From the NCBI GenBank assembly GCA_041739875.1, contig JBGSNA010000116.1, positions 1-64,000 on the forward strand: a stretch of DNA of 64,000 nucleotides, in the 5' to 3' direction. Each line of letters begins with the position of its first letter. Within the stretch, counting starts at the first letter, position 1. This DNA is from JBBSJZ01 sp041739875 (GTDB taxonomy: Bacteria; Planctomycetota; Planctomycetia; Pirellulales; Pirellulaceae). The notes beneath the pieces were generated by a model. It was not told where the DNA came from. It did not search any database and saw only the letters and a program-made list of their open reading frames with translations. Below are positions 9,149 to 19,236 of the stretch, in pieces. The position numbers were made by a program, and so were the translations under genes.

Positions 9149-12100
9149 CTACTGGACGGAGAGCGGCAAACTTTCGCTGTGGCTGTTGAACTCCGGAGCG
9201 TACATGCACTCAATGCTGGCGACTCCGGTTTGGTATTCGCCTTTCAATTGCACTCGGGTCGAATATTCAAAGACGAACGTGCCTTTGGGTAAGTAGTCGA
9301 TAAAGAAGTGGCTCGCAGTGTCACGCGTTGCTTCGTAATACGCTAAGCCGTCTTGGTACTTGTATTGAGAAAGTACACTCACGGGCTCTGTGCCGCTGCC
9401 GCGGTGGTCCTTCATGTGCAAGTATTCCATGTCCCGATCCGTTCGTAACACGACTCGTACGACGAGCTCATCGCCAACCGCGACCGGACCGTCGACTCGA
9501 CTCAACGTTGGGCCTTGCGGCGTATTTTTCTTCGTGAAGAGCTGTTTCGAAAGCGTGAGCGGTGTGCCTTCGTGAGCCGTGACCGCAGAAATATCTTCAA
9601 GATATTGCCAGTGCACACTGCCCCATGCGACCCCCTCATCAACTTTCGTGACAACAACGGTGCCCATCGACGGTTTCACTTCACTGCGAGTGAACTTCTC
9701 TTGATAGAAACCAGTTCCAGCTTCAACATTCGTGGGCTCGATCACTTCACCGCCGAGCGAAACTTTCACAAGCTCGTTGGAGGCTAGCAGATTGCTGCCG
9801 CGTAACAAAAGCGAGTACACAGCGTCGCCAGTGGCCTTGGTAGTTTTCCAATCCTGAGTTTGCTTCTGTTTGAGCAGCCAAACTTTACAGGCTTCCACAG
9901 CCTCGGCATCACCAGCGACTTCGTCGAACATCTCGATCATCATCGCTTGTGTTTCGATCGGTGCGTGGTACCAAAACCATGCAAGTTCGTTCTCGCGCCA
10001 AAACATCCCGAGTTCATCGTCGGAGACGGATCGTTCACGGATCGAATCGACAATCGCTTTGGCGGAGGCTTCATCGCCGAAGCGTTTTTGGGCAATCGCC
10101 AGGTGAGCTTGTGATTGACGAACCGCGAGCTTGAGCCAGTGACGTTTGGCTTGATCGAGCCAATAGTTGACCGCTTCGCGATGTTCGTCCGCGATCGGTT
10201 GATCCGCGAGGAAAAAACTGCGCCCGTAAAGGTACAACGCGATCGTCGATGAAAGATGATTGAGTTCAGGGTCGTGATCTTTGAGTTCCTTGTGCATCGC
10301 GCTCACCCAGGCATCCAGACTCGTTAACGCATGGATGGCTGGTTGGGCATCAATGTTCACGCCGAGATGACGCAAGCGTCCAAAACCAGTCGCGATGTAG
10401 AGTGTCATGTAATCGTTCTTGGGTCCGCCGGGGAACCAGGACCACGCACCATCGTCGCGTTGTGATTCCGCGAGTTTTTCCATCGCGAGTGCGATTTCGC
10501 TTTCAAGACGGTTTTGATCAAAGAGCACGCCAACATTCCGACGAGCTTGGCTTTCATTTTGAGCCTCGGCGTACCACGGCGTCTCTTCAAGCATCACGGA
10601 CTTGAGGTCTTGGTTCTTGCTCAGAGGACTGTCCAATGCCGGTGTACCGCGCCACTGGGCAAAGACCCGTTCGATCTTTGGATCGCTCGTGACGATGTGA
10701 CGTGCCAGGGCATTGGCATACAAGCGATTGAAGGTTTGTTCGTTGCACTCGTACGGGTACTCCATTAAGTACGGAAGTGCGAGAACAGCGTACCAGGATG
10801 GATTCGAGACCATTTGAACGGTAAGTGACTCGTGCTTGAGTGTTTTCGAATCCACCGAGTTAAGAAGTTTTGCAAAGTCAAATTGCTTGGTTTGCTTGCC
10901 TCGGATGGGAAGTGGCTGCGACTCAGTGACGAGGATGCGTTTGGATAGGACTGGCAAGTAGCCTTCCTCGCCGTCGGAGAGTCGACCGCTTGATGCGATC
11001 GCTTTGTAAGTGAGGAAACCAATGCCTTCAGGGACACTCAATCGCCACGAGAATGATTTCGATTCACCGGCGCTGAGCGAGAAGTCTTGGTCGGTTTGCG
11101 TATTCCCGAGTTGGGCATCCACGGACTCGGTTGAATTCGCATCCGCGAGTGTCAACCGCACGGTGCCCGTTTGATTCGTGGCGCTGCGATTGCTGACTTT
11201 CGTTGTAAACTCGATCACATCGCCTTCGCGGAGGAAGCGTGGCGGGTTTGGTTGCACCATGAGGTCTTTGCTCGTAACGATCGTGTCCGAAAGCAATCCA
11301 GCGCGAAGTTCAGAATCGTGAGCGAAGCCAAAAAACTTCCATTCAGTGAGCGCTTCAGGCATCGTGAATTCCAATCGCACCGTGCCATCGTCGCCGGCGA
11401 CCAGACTTGGGAAGAAGAACGCGGTTTCGTTCAAGTTGGTGCGTGCGGTGATCTTTGATAAATCTGGTTTTAACGCGGCGGGTGACTTATCGCTCGCTTT
11501 TTCGCTGATGGACAAATCCACTTGTGCGCCTCCGGGTGCTGCATCCGCCATTAATTCTGCCCCACCCATGGCCCCACCCATGCCGAACGCATCGGACATT
11601 GCCATGGCGGCCATAGGAGCAGGCATAGCTCGCCCACCTTTCATCAGCATGCGTTGTTCAAAGAATCCGTAACCCCAAAGGTTGGTTACGATTTGCGATG
11701 AAAATCGAGGATAAGCGTAAGATCCCGTCAGATACTCAAAGTTCTGCGAAATGGGAACTAAGACTCCCTTGAGCTGGTTTTGGAATCGGAGTTGGACACT
11801 CGAGTAATTTTGGCGGAAGACGCCGAATCCCGACATCCAATAGTGTTCGGCAAACGCATCGAGTGACGCATCGTAAAGCGTTGCGACCATCTCCGCCGCC
11901 GCTCGCTTAGCGTCATCACCCGTGATTACGGCGGTCCACGTTTCTTTCTGGCCGGGGACGAGCTTCGATGTGAAGCGTTCCCACTTGATTGTCAATTCTT
12001 TGTTGGACCACGGCACGTCGATGAATTGCGTTGTGAGGTACGCACGGTTTTCGCGGACCATCGTCACACGAACGTTGAAACCGCCACGCATCGACTCCGT

Positions 12101-15100
12101 CACCTCTTGGCGAATCCGGATTTGCGTTTGGTTCTCGGCGGTCCAGAAACTTTGCAGCAATTTGCCGTCCTGTTCCACTTCGACGTAGGCGGTCGCAGAT
12201 TCGTACCCGGTGCCCCAGACCATTTCAAACGTATCTCCAGGTTCGACAGACGCGTTCTTGATCGCGATCAGGTTCGGAACTCTCACATCAAGCGTGGATG
12301 CGTTCGGATCAAGAACGTGAAGCGGCAATATCGCCTGTACTTTCTTGCCGAACGCGTCTCGCGATTCGAGCACGGCGCGATACACACCGGCAGTTAATTT
12401 CCTTTGGACACTCGCGTTCCCCGCACCATCGCTTTCGAACTCCGTCTCGTAGGCGAGTTCGCCAAGCGGCCAGTCATTGGGGTCCGACGACGTCACTTCG
12501 TCCTCGTCGCCACCACCATCGATCTCATTGAATCGACCTTGGCGTCCAGCGAGCTCATCACGAACCACGGTGTCAGGTTGCTTGAGTGCGTAGATTTTCA
12601 CGATGCCTTTAGCGGCTTGGTTGGCACCATCGATCGAGGTGGTGCGAATCGAAATGCTTGATTCCGTGTCAGTGGTCAGCCAACGCTCGGCGCTCATGGT
12701 TGCCTGGAGCGCCGTGAATCCCAATTGAATCGATCGCTCATCCGAACGAGTCTCTCCCGTTGTATCGGTGACATCGGCATAGACGGTATATCGAAACGTC
12801 GGTTCGCTGTCTGGATCGACGGATTCATCAGGTTTGGCAACGAAGGCAACGTCGAAAGTCCCGTTGCTTGACGTAGTCGAGATTCCGTTGGCAATCTCTT
12901 GGCTGGATCCGCTCGCGTGACCTGGCATCGACCAACGACTCCAATACCACCAAACCGGATATTGCACTTCGCGAACGACGCGCCATTGGACGCTCGCGTC
13001 ACTGATCGCGACGCCGGTGTAGGCGGTTGCGGTGCCCGACACAGTAACTTCGGTACCGAGTTTCGCGGCTTCCTTCGGCGATTCCAACGTCACTCGGAAT
13101 TTAGGACGCTTGTACTCTTCGACTCGAATCGACGTCCGACCATTTGGGCCGCTGTCGACATGAATGGACATTTCGCCCGTGACACGGTCACGAGGCGCCG
13201 TGACGCTGCCGTTGAAGCTTCCGAACTTGTTCGTCACATGCTCGACTCGCTCGATCTCTTTTCCATTCGGATCGCTGAACACGACCGATACCTTTTGGCG
13301 ATCGAGCGTCTGGTAGCTGTTCATGGCCCCGTTGGACGAAACACAAATGCCTTTGTAGTGGATCGTTTGTCCCGGTCGGTAGATGGCTCGGTCCGTAAAG
13401 AAACGCGTTTGCGTATTCGCCTCAGCGACGCCTTGGCTTACATAAGTACTCACAGCCTCGGTTAAAGACAGCGAATGGCCGTTGTGCGATGCAAGCACAA
13501 GAACGGCTCGGTTTGCCTCGCCAGAAAACTGGAAGATACCTAGAGCATTCGTGGTAGTCGCAGGGATCTCTTGGCGTTGGTTACCACGTCCTTGAACGTA
13601 TCGAAACCCGCGAACCTTGGCACCATCGATTGGCTCACCCGAGCTTGCATTGACGACCATGCCTTCGACAACGCCAGAACTTGAATCCGTACGCATGACG
13701 ATCGCCAAGTCACTGACCCAGACTTCAGTCATTTGGCGGTACATCTCGCGACGGCTGAAGTTTTCGTCAATGCTGCTGATCAAGTAATACGAACCCGGCT
13801 TGAGCCCATCCGGCAACGTCGTCTTTTCCGTCCGAACCTTGTAGTCAGGCGTCTTTGGAAGATCCACAGACCATGCTTTAACAGGCTGTTCCCGAAGCAA
13901 CCGGTCACTCAAGCTATCCTCTAAATAGTCGGGGCTCCATCGCTCGCTTTTAATGAACTCATCGAAATCAAACTTCACCAACCGAAAGTAGATCTTGTCG
14001 AGATTGCGATACCGAACGTCGATCGTTGGCCATGGCGAATTCCAAACTCGCTCGGTCGTTGCTTCCGCTGACTCAGACTCGATGCGCTGGATTAAATTAC
14101 GACAAGCGTTGGCACCGATGCTGGATGTAAACCTTGCGATGGCTTGTTCACAAACCTCGTGAGCCTGGACAAAGTCGCCGTCCGAGTGAATTTCTTCGGC
14201 CAATAAATGAAGTGCGCGTGTTGAGACTTCGTGTTGAATATTGGCTTGCTCAAATCGCTTGAGCGAAGCTTGGAAGCGTTCTCGTTTCCCTTCACCCACT
14301 GCAAGTGCATTTGCAAACTCAAGCCGAAGCAGGTCTGCGTCGAGCAATGCCGATCGGTCATCGTCGTTGGCGTGAAAGTCAAGTAATTCTTGATAAAGTT
14401 GCAGCGCTCGGAGGATCGCTGAACTCTCGTCGGTGGTCGTTGGTTTCCACGCAAGAAAATCTTCACGCGCAGCGAAGATGGGGCTGTCCACGCGCAACTC
14501 GAACGCGTCTTGCACTTTGGCGCCAGCTTGTTCAGCTGCGGAATAGAACTCGAGTGCATTATGTGCGAGCACGTCGAACATCGTCGGACGATACGATGCC
14601 GGAGCGGTGCCAGGGTCGAGGATCTGCGAGTATTCGGCGATAAGCGACGTCTTCAGCGTCTCGGAGCCTGTGAAGGCTTTGTCGAATTGTGAGTCGATCT
14701 CGCTCAGGATTCGCTTCAGATCCCAGGTTGTGAAATCTTCACTAGTGGTCTCGTCGACCTGCGTTCGGTTGCTGAATTGCCAACGGTTTTGTTGAAAGTA
14801 GTGCCAATACCAATTCGCTAGAATCGCCTCCATGATGGGCTTCATCAGCTCCGGAGCCTTGGCGATCTCCGCTTTCATCCGGGTGATTTTCTCTTCCGGT
14901 TGGTTGCCTTGGATATTGGCTTCGAGCATGATCCGCAATGCGATTGCCTTGGTGGCTTCGTCGTAGTCCTTGTCCGCAAGTGCAGATTCAATGAGCGGCG
15001 TGAGTCTTTCGATCGCCGTTTTCGGCAACCCCTGATTGATCGCCTCATCGATGGCCGTCCACGCTGGAGCGGGCGGGTCGCCCGAATTTTGTTGCTGGGC

Positions 15101-15169
15101 CAAGGCCGTAACTACCCCAATTGCGAGACACGCGAGAAAGGAACTGAAAAGCATTTTTTGGTTGAACAT
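9149..15169 (-). CDS. Bacterial alpha-2-macroglobulin family protein with intact thioester motif
   Basis: A 2006-residue secreted protein. After a signal peptide (about residues 1-24) comes an unusual helical N-terminal region of roughly 400 residues with TPR-like character (ERLTPLIESALADKDYDEA, RALHLLAEEIHSDGDFVQA). MG-type beta domains follow, including a carboxypeptidase-regulatory-like repeat (VVNASSGEPIDGAKVRG) and MG2 (TRFFTDRAIYRPGQTIHYKG). The A2M segment (ETAFFFPSLVAGDDGTVRLEF, LTEWKFFGFAHD) precedes the thioester motif PYECNEQ with Cys1475. An alpha/alpha toroid (DDGAWSWFPGG) and receptor-binding-like end complete it. Family members trap proteases covalently in the periplasm. No Cys lipobox is visible. 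The usual neighbour pbpC (PBP1c) is absent from this window. Confidence 0.93.
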   Translation of the reverse strand: MFNQKMLFSSFLACLAIGVVTALAQQQNSGDPPAPAWTAIDEAINQGLPKTAIERLTPLIESALADKDYDEATKAIALRIMLEANIQGNQPEEKITRMKAEIAKAPELMKPIMEAILANWYWHYFQQNRWQFSNRTQVDETTSEDFTTWDLKRILSEIDSQFDKAFTGSETLKTSLIAEYSQILDPGTAPASYRPTMFDVLAHNALEFYSAAEQAGAKVQDAFELRVDSPIFAAREDFLAWKPTTTDESSAILRALQLYQELLDFHANDDDRSALLDADLLRLEFANALAVGEGKRERFQASLKRFEQANIQHEVSTRALHLLAEEIHSDGDFVQAHEVCEQAIARFTSSIGANACRNLIQRIESESAEATTERVWNSPWPTIDVRYRNLDKIYFRLVKFDFDEFIKSERWSPDYLEDSLSDRLLREQPVKAWSVDLPKTPDYKVRTEKTTLPDGLKPGSYYLISSIDENFSRREMYRQMTEVWVSDLAIVMRTDSSSGVVEGMVVNASSGEPIDGAKVRGFRYVQGRGNQRQEIPATTTNALGIFQFSGEANRAVLVLASHNGHSLSLTEAVSTYVSQGVAEANTQTRFFTDRAIYRPGQTIHYKGICVSSNGAMNSYQTLDRQKVSVVFSDPNGKEIERVEHVTNKFGSFNGSVTAPRDRVTGEMSIHVDSGPNGRTSIRVEEYKRPKFRVTLESPKEAAKLGTEVTVSGTATAYTGVAISDASVQWRVVREVQYPVWWYWSRWSMPGHASGSSQEIANGISTTSSNGTFDVAFVAKPDESVDPDSEPTFRYTVYADVTDTTGETRSDERSIQLGFTALQATMSAERWLTTDTESSISIRTTSIDGANQAAKGIVKIYALKQPDTVVRDELAGRQGRFNEIDGGGDEDEVTSSDPNDWPLGELAYETEFESDGAGNASVQRKLTAGVYRAVLESRDAFGKKVQAILPLHVLDPNASTLDVRVPNLIAIKNASVEPGDTFEMVWGTGYESATAYVEVEQDGKLLQSFWTAENQTQIRIRQEVTESMRGGFNVRVTMVRENRAYLTTQFIDVPWSNKELTIKWERFTSKLVPGQKETWTAVITGDDAKRAAAEMVATLYDASLDAFAEHYWMSGFGVFRQNYSSVQLRFQNQLKGVLVPISQNFEYLTGSYAYPRFSSQIVTNLWGYGFFEQRMLMKGGRAMPAPMAAMAMSDAFGMGGAMGGAELMADAAPGGAQVDLSISEKASDKSPAALKPDLSKITARTNLNETAFFFPSLVAGDDGTVRLEFTMPEALTEWKFFGFAHDSELRAGLLSDTIVTSKDLMVQPNPPRFLREGDVIEFTTKVSNRSATNQTGTVRLTLADANSTESVDAQLGNTQTDQDFSLSAGESKSFSWRLSVPEGIGFLTYKAIASSGRLSDGEEGYLPVLSKRILVTESQPLPIRGKQTKQFDFAKLLNSVDSKTLKHESLTVQMVSNPSWYAVLALPYLMEYPYECNEQTFNRLYANALARHIVTSDPKIERVFAQWRGTPALDSPLSKNQDLKSVMLEETPWYAEAQNESQARRNVGVLFDQNRLESEIALAMEKLAESQRDDGAWSWFPGGPKNDYMTLYIATGFGRLRHLGVNIDAQPAIHALTSLDAWVSAMHKELKDHDPELNHLSSTIALYLYGRSFFLADQPIADEHREAVNYWLDQAKRHWLKLAVRQSQAHLAIAQKRFGDEASAKAIVDSIRERSVSDDELGMFWRENELAWFWYHAPIETQAMMIEMFDEVAGDAEAVEACKVWLLKQKQTQDWKTTKATGDAVYSLLLRGSNLLASNELVKVSLGGEVIEPTNVEAGTGFYQEKFTRSEVKPSMGTVVVTKVDEGVAWGSVHWQYLEDISAVTAHEGTPLTLSKQLFTKKNTPQGPTLSRVDGPVAVGDELVVRVVLRTDRDMEYLHMKDHRGSGTEPVSVLSQYKYQDGLAYYEATRDTASHFFIDYLPKGTFVFEYSTRVQLKGEYQTGVASIECMYAPEFNSHSESLPLSVQ

Positions 15170-15302
15170 GCGTCGTCCATCCCTATTTTCAATTTTTGAG
15201 CGATTGAGACAAGGTTTCCTGAGACAGTCAGGTTAACGATCAAAAGGGGAGTTTATTAGGCGACTTGGAAAATTTGTGCCCTTCCGATTCTTTGGGAATG
15301 AA

Positions 15303-18300
15303 TCAGCGTCCGAGCAAATTTTTCGATTCGATCGTCCAATTGGCGTCGCGTTTCAGCTTGCTGTTGTCGCCAAGGAAGGTTTCGGACGCATCCTTTTGGC
15401 CTTTCAGTTGCCAGTCAAGCCAAGCAATCGCGACAGGCGCGTATTTGCCGCCGTGTGGTTGCCGGTACGTTCCGGCATGTCCAACGTCGAGATTGGTCAT
15501 CGCGATGGGAACGTGGTTAATGCGAGAGTAATCGTCCATTGCATTGTTGTAGGCGATATCCGATGGCCCACCCATGATGTAAAGCACAGGACCATGAAGC
15601 TTTTCGAGGTCTTCTTTTTTCAACGCAGGCATCGCAGGCATTGGCGAAGCTTCTGGCAATACACCACTATTGCAAACAATCGTTGTAGTGATTCGGGAGT
15701 CAAATGAGACTTCGATTGCCTGCATTCCGCCGCATGACATTCCCATCGCGGCATCCTTCGATAGATCGACCTTGCCAAACAGGTCACTGTCGGACCGCTG
15801 GTACTCTGCTACGATCCAATCGAGTGCTTGAAGAAGCTGGCTCGATTCAGTTCGGTTGCGGGCAGCTTCATCGCGATTTTCGACTTGATCGAACGGGCCG
15901 ATCGCTAAAATGACATAGCCGTGCGAAGCAATCTCATTGAGGAAGTTCTTGTGCTCTTCGCTCGTGTTTGCGCATGCTCCGTTTCCCCACAAGATTACCG
16001 GGAGCTGCTGTTGGTCTGCTAAGGCCGTTAAATCGCCGGGTCGGTAAATCGTGATGCCTGGCAGGTTCCGATTTTCCGTGATGATCGCTGAGTGTTGGCC
16101 CGTTCCTCCGTCTTCGATGACAAGAACCCGATTCGGAGAGACTGCGTTTGACTGTGATGCATCGCGGCCAGCATCATTGACGATAGCGGCATACGCGGGC
16201 TTCGGGTTGTTATTGGCATCGAAGAGAAGTGGGTGCTGGCCGAATCGCCATGTGCGACGATCGTTTAGTCCCCAAAAAGTGACTCTTTCAATCACATCTT
16301 CGTGTTTCTTAAAGATCGCAAACAGCTTCGCATAGTCATCGGCTTGTTGGTTGAGATCATCAACCGTGGCGGGCGTTGCGCCACGCGAGCGACGACCGCC
16401 TCCACCCTGCCCGAATTGCCCACCCGCGGCGCCACGAATGGTGACGTCGAGTTCGGTGATACTCACTTTCAAGCCTAGGGAAGCGTAATTGGTGATCGCC
16501 CGATCAATGTCTTCAAACGGAACGCTACCTGATCGCCAGTGCCCCTGGATACCGACCGCGTGAACCGGCGCACCGGCGTCGAGCAGTCGTTTCAGCAGCA
16601 CCATCGAACTTTCATGCTTCGGCCCCGATTCGATATTGTAATCGTTGTAATATAGAATCGCCTCGGGATCCGCCGCATGTGCAAACTCAAAGGCCAGTCG
16701 CAGGAAGTCCTGTCCTAGGATCTGCAACCACTTTGAATCTCGCAAGTTCTCGGTTTGGGCAGTTTCTGCATTGCCACCATCATTGATCGCCTCGTTGACG
16801 ACATCCCAACTCTGGAGCTTTCCCTGGTAACGACCAACGATTGTTTCGACATGGTCTTTCATGCGCTGCATGACAACGTCTTTGTCACTGCCGCTAAAGA
16901 ACCAGTCGGGAGTCTGCTGGTGCCAGACCAGCGTGTGGCCGTGCGCGGTCATCTTGTTCTGGGTTGCCCAGTCGACGAGGGCATCCGCCGGAGCGAAATT
17001 CCAACTTCCTTCTTGCGGGTGAATCCGCTCGGGTTTCATGCAGTTCTCGGGGGTAACTGCGTTGAAGTGTTCAGCGGCGAGGGCAAGTTCTTGGTCGGAG
17101 TATCGAGCGGGAACGTCTCCAGCCATTCCGACCAAAAACGAATTTTGGAAAGCCTCTTTGATGACACGCTCGATCTTGACTTCGACGACAGGAGTAGTGT
17201 CTGGTTCAGGCAAGGGATCCGGAAGCGTTCGCGTGGCTAGTAACTCCTGTCCTTCCCGGTTGCCGAATGAGCGGATTAGGACGAGCTTCTGACCCTCCAG
17301 CTTGCCGGTATACCCGATCCGCATCTCGCGCTCACCGAACTTCTGTACTTCAACAAACGAGATCGTATCCCCGTCAGTCTTTACATCAGTGAATTCGACA
17401 TTGCGTTTATCGTCGCTGCTCTCGACTTCCGCTTTCGCCGTGGCACTGCCATCATCATTGATTGCAAAGTGCAGATGATAAGTCTGTGTGCCAAACGGTG
17501 TTTCAAAGCGGCTGTGCCAGATTCCACCGAAACCATCTTCCATCGGTTCCGTCATGCTCGCACGTGTTGCGACGACCGTCTCGTTCGATAAGTCACCAAC
17601 CTTCCGCGTGATCGAAATGGAGTCGTTAGTGATCTCCCCATTGAACTCGATGCGAATTTCGTTGCCACCTAAGTCCAGCGGTTCCCAAAATGAGAGCGTT
17701 TGACCATCGAGTTCGACATCGCGCAGTTCAACATTGCGCGATCGCTCACCCGCCTCTACTTGGGCTCGGCCGGTAATCTTCTGACCAACACGGTTGAATG
17801 AGAATGTGTATTCCTGATTACCGAGGCGAGTTGCAAACGTCGCTTTCCACGAACCCGTCAGCTTGTCTGTAGGCTGAAACAGCAGCGGAACGAATTCATT
17901 CAGACTGCGCCGCCATGTTTGCCACTCGTGCGCCGTTTCTGGCGACAAATAGTAATGCGCGTTGATGCCCAGCTCTTTGAGTTCATTAACAGTTGCGGCT
18001 GGGTCACCGCCTCTTCGTGCACGGTCTCCACCAACTTCCTTACTGCCGTAGCTTACAAAAACCAGTTTCACTTTGTCGGAAAAACCTTCCGTGCTTTCAA
18101 CGTCCTGCTTGGAAATCGTGGCTCCGCTGAACAAGCCGATGTGCGAAAACTTATCCAAGTTTCGCATCGTGATTGATTTAGTTTCCATGCTTCCCATCGA
18201 GAGACCTGCCATCGCGCGATTGGGTTGATCGGAGAGGGTCCGAAAGTTGTCGTCGACGTAGGGAACGAGCTCGTCGACCAGAACTGTCTCGAAGTGCTTG

Positions 18301-18998
18301 ATGTCGAAATTTGGCATTCCGCCCATGCGCACGTCGTTAGTCATCCCGTACGTCATGACAACGATGAACGGCTCGACATTATCTTCCGCAATTAAGTTGT
18401 CCAAAATGAGCCCGGCATGACCTTGGACGCTCCAGCCATATTCGTTCTCGCCCCAGCCGTGCTGCAGATACAGCACGGGGTACCGCAGTTCTTGATTCTG
18501 GTCGTAGCCCGGCGGCGTGTAGATAAAGGCGCGGCGATCTTGCTGAGTACTTTCGGAGAAAAATAGAACGTCACGGATCTGCCCGTGCGGGACTTTCTTC
18601 AGAGCATAGAAGTCACGGTCATGCGCCGGGATCTCCACTCCGCTACCCCATCGCATGGCACCAAAGTAGTACTTGCTATTCGGATCCGGAACGTGGGCGC
18701 CGTCAATGATTAGTTCGTAGTAGTGAAATCCCTCGTCCAGCTTGCGGGTGTAGCCAGTCCAATTGCCTGTGTCGTCCTTGATGAATTCGCTACTTTCGCG
18801 GAACGTACACGCCACACTCTTGGCATCGGGCGCGTGAACACGGAAGCGGACGCGTCCCTCGGAGTTCACTTGCGGAAACTCTTTACCATCTTGGTTCGTC
18901 GCAGCCGGTTTCCAGTCATCGATCGGCGTTTCTTGAGCTTGGACAATATGAAACGTGGCGATGAGCAGTAGCCCGGCGATCTGTACTCGCAGATTCAT
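15303..18998 (-). CDS. Trimodular xylan-degrading enzyme: CE1-type esterase + GH10 xylanase + C-terminal alpha/beta hydrolase
   Basis: A 1231-residue exported protein. Residues 1-21 are a signal peptide; 45-115 resemble an E-set/CBM48-like domain; 145-375 are a CE1 feruloyl/acetyl esterase (nucleophile Ser267 in AGLSMGS, His357 in TAHEW). Two related beta-barrel repeats follow (380-475 and 493-590; GSWKATFATRLGNQEYTFSF versus GIWHSRFETPFGTQTYHLHF). Residues 610-940 are a GH10 endo-xylanase with acid/base Glu736 (WDVVNEAI) and nucleophile Glu849 (SITELDV). Residues 955-1200 are a second alpha/beta hydrolase with Ser1088 (GMSCGG), Asp1147 and His1174. All three active sites look intact, so one polypeptide should cut the xylan chain and remove ester side groups. 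The specificity of the last hydrolase is unknown. Confidence 0.9.
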   Translation of the reverse strand: MNLRVQIAGLLLIATFHIVQAQETPIDDWKPAATNQDGKEFPQVNSEGRVRFRVHAPDAKSVACTFRESSEFIKDDTGNWTGYTRKLDEGFHYYELIIDGAHVPDPNSKYYFGAMRWGSGVEIPAHDRDFYALKKVPHGQIRDVLFFSESTQQDRRAFIYTPPGYDQNQELRYPVLYLQHGWGENEYGWSVQGHAGLILDNLIAEDNVEPFIVVMTYGMTNDVRMGGMPNFDIKHFETVLVDELVPYVDDNFRTLSDQPNRAMAGLSMGSMETKSITMRNLDKFSHIGLFSGATISKQDVESTEGFSDKVKLVFVSYGSKEVGGDRARRGGDPAATVNELKELGINAHYYLSPETAHEWQTWRRSLNEFVPLLFQPTDKLTGSWKATFATRLGNQEYTFSFNRVGQKITGRAQVEAGERSRNVELRDVELDGQTLSFWEPLDLGGNEIRIEFNGEITNDSISITRKVGDLSNETVVATRASMTEPMEDGFGGIWHSRFETPFGTQTYHLHFAINDDGSATAKAEVESSDDKRNVEFTDVKTDGDTISFVEVQKFGEREMRIGYTGKLEGQKLVLIRSFGNREGQELLATRTLPDPLPEPDTTPVVEVKIERVIKEAFQNSFLVGMAGDVPARYSDQELALAAEHFNAVTPENCMKPERIHPQEGSWNFAPADALVDWATQNKMTAHGHTLVWHQQTPDWFFSGSDKDVVMQRMKDHVETIVGRYQGKLQSWDVVNEAINDGGNAETAQTENLRDSKWLQILGQDFLRLAFEFAHAADPEAILYYNDYNIESGPKHESSMVLLKRLLDAGAPVHAVGIQGHWRSGSVPFEDIDRAITNYASLGLKVSITELDVTIRGAAGGQFGQGGGGRRSRGATPATVDDLNQQADDYAKLFAIFKKHEDVIERVTFWGLNDRRTWRFGQHPLLFDANNNPKPAYAAIVNDAGRDASQSNAVSPNRVLVIEDGGTGQHSAIITENRNLPGITIYRPGDLTALADQQQLPVILWGNGACANTSEEHKNFLNEIASHGYVILAIGPFDQVENRDEAARNRTESSQLLQALDWIVAEYQRSDSDLFGKVDLSKDAAMGMSCGGMQAIEVSFDSRITTTIVCNSGVLPEASPMPAMPALKKEDLEKLHGPVLYIMGGPSDIAYNNAMDDYSRINHVPIAMTNLDVGHAGTYRQPHGGKYAPVAIAWLDWQLKGQKDASETFLGDNSKLKRDANWTIESKNLLGR

Positions 18999-19236
18999 GT
19001 GACTCGACCTTTAATCGAAGAGTTGAGGAGCAATAGAATGTGGCTAGGTCGACGAAAAGATGGTTGTTTTTATACGCTTGAAGGAATCATTTTTGAACTA
19101 TTGTAGCCAATTTGCATACCGAGGAATCGCCCAGGATTACAACAAACTCCGTTTCGCTTAGCACCGGCGACCCAGAAGGGTGAACGGCTCAGGCACACCG
19201 GTCTCGTCCTTCATGAAGCGATCGCTAGATAAAGGG

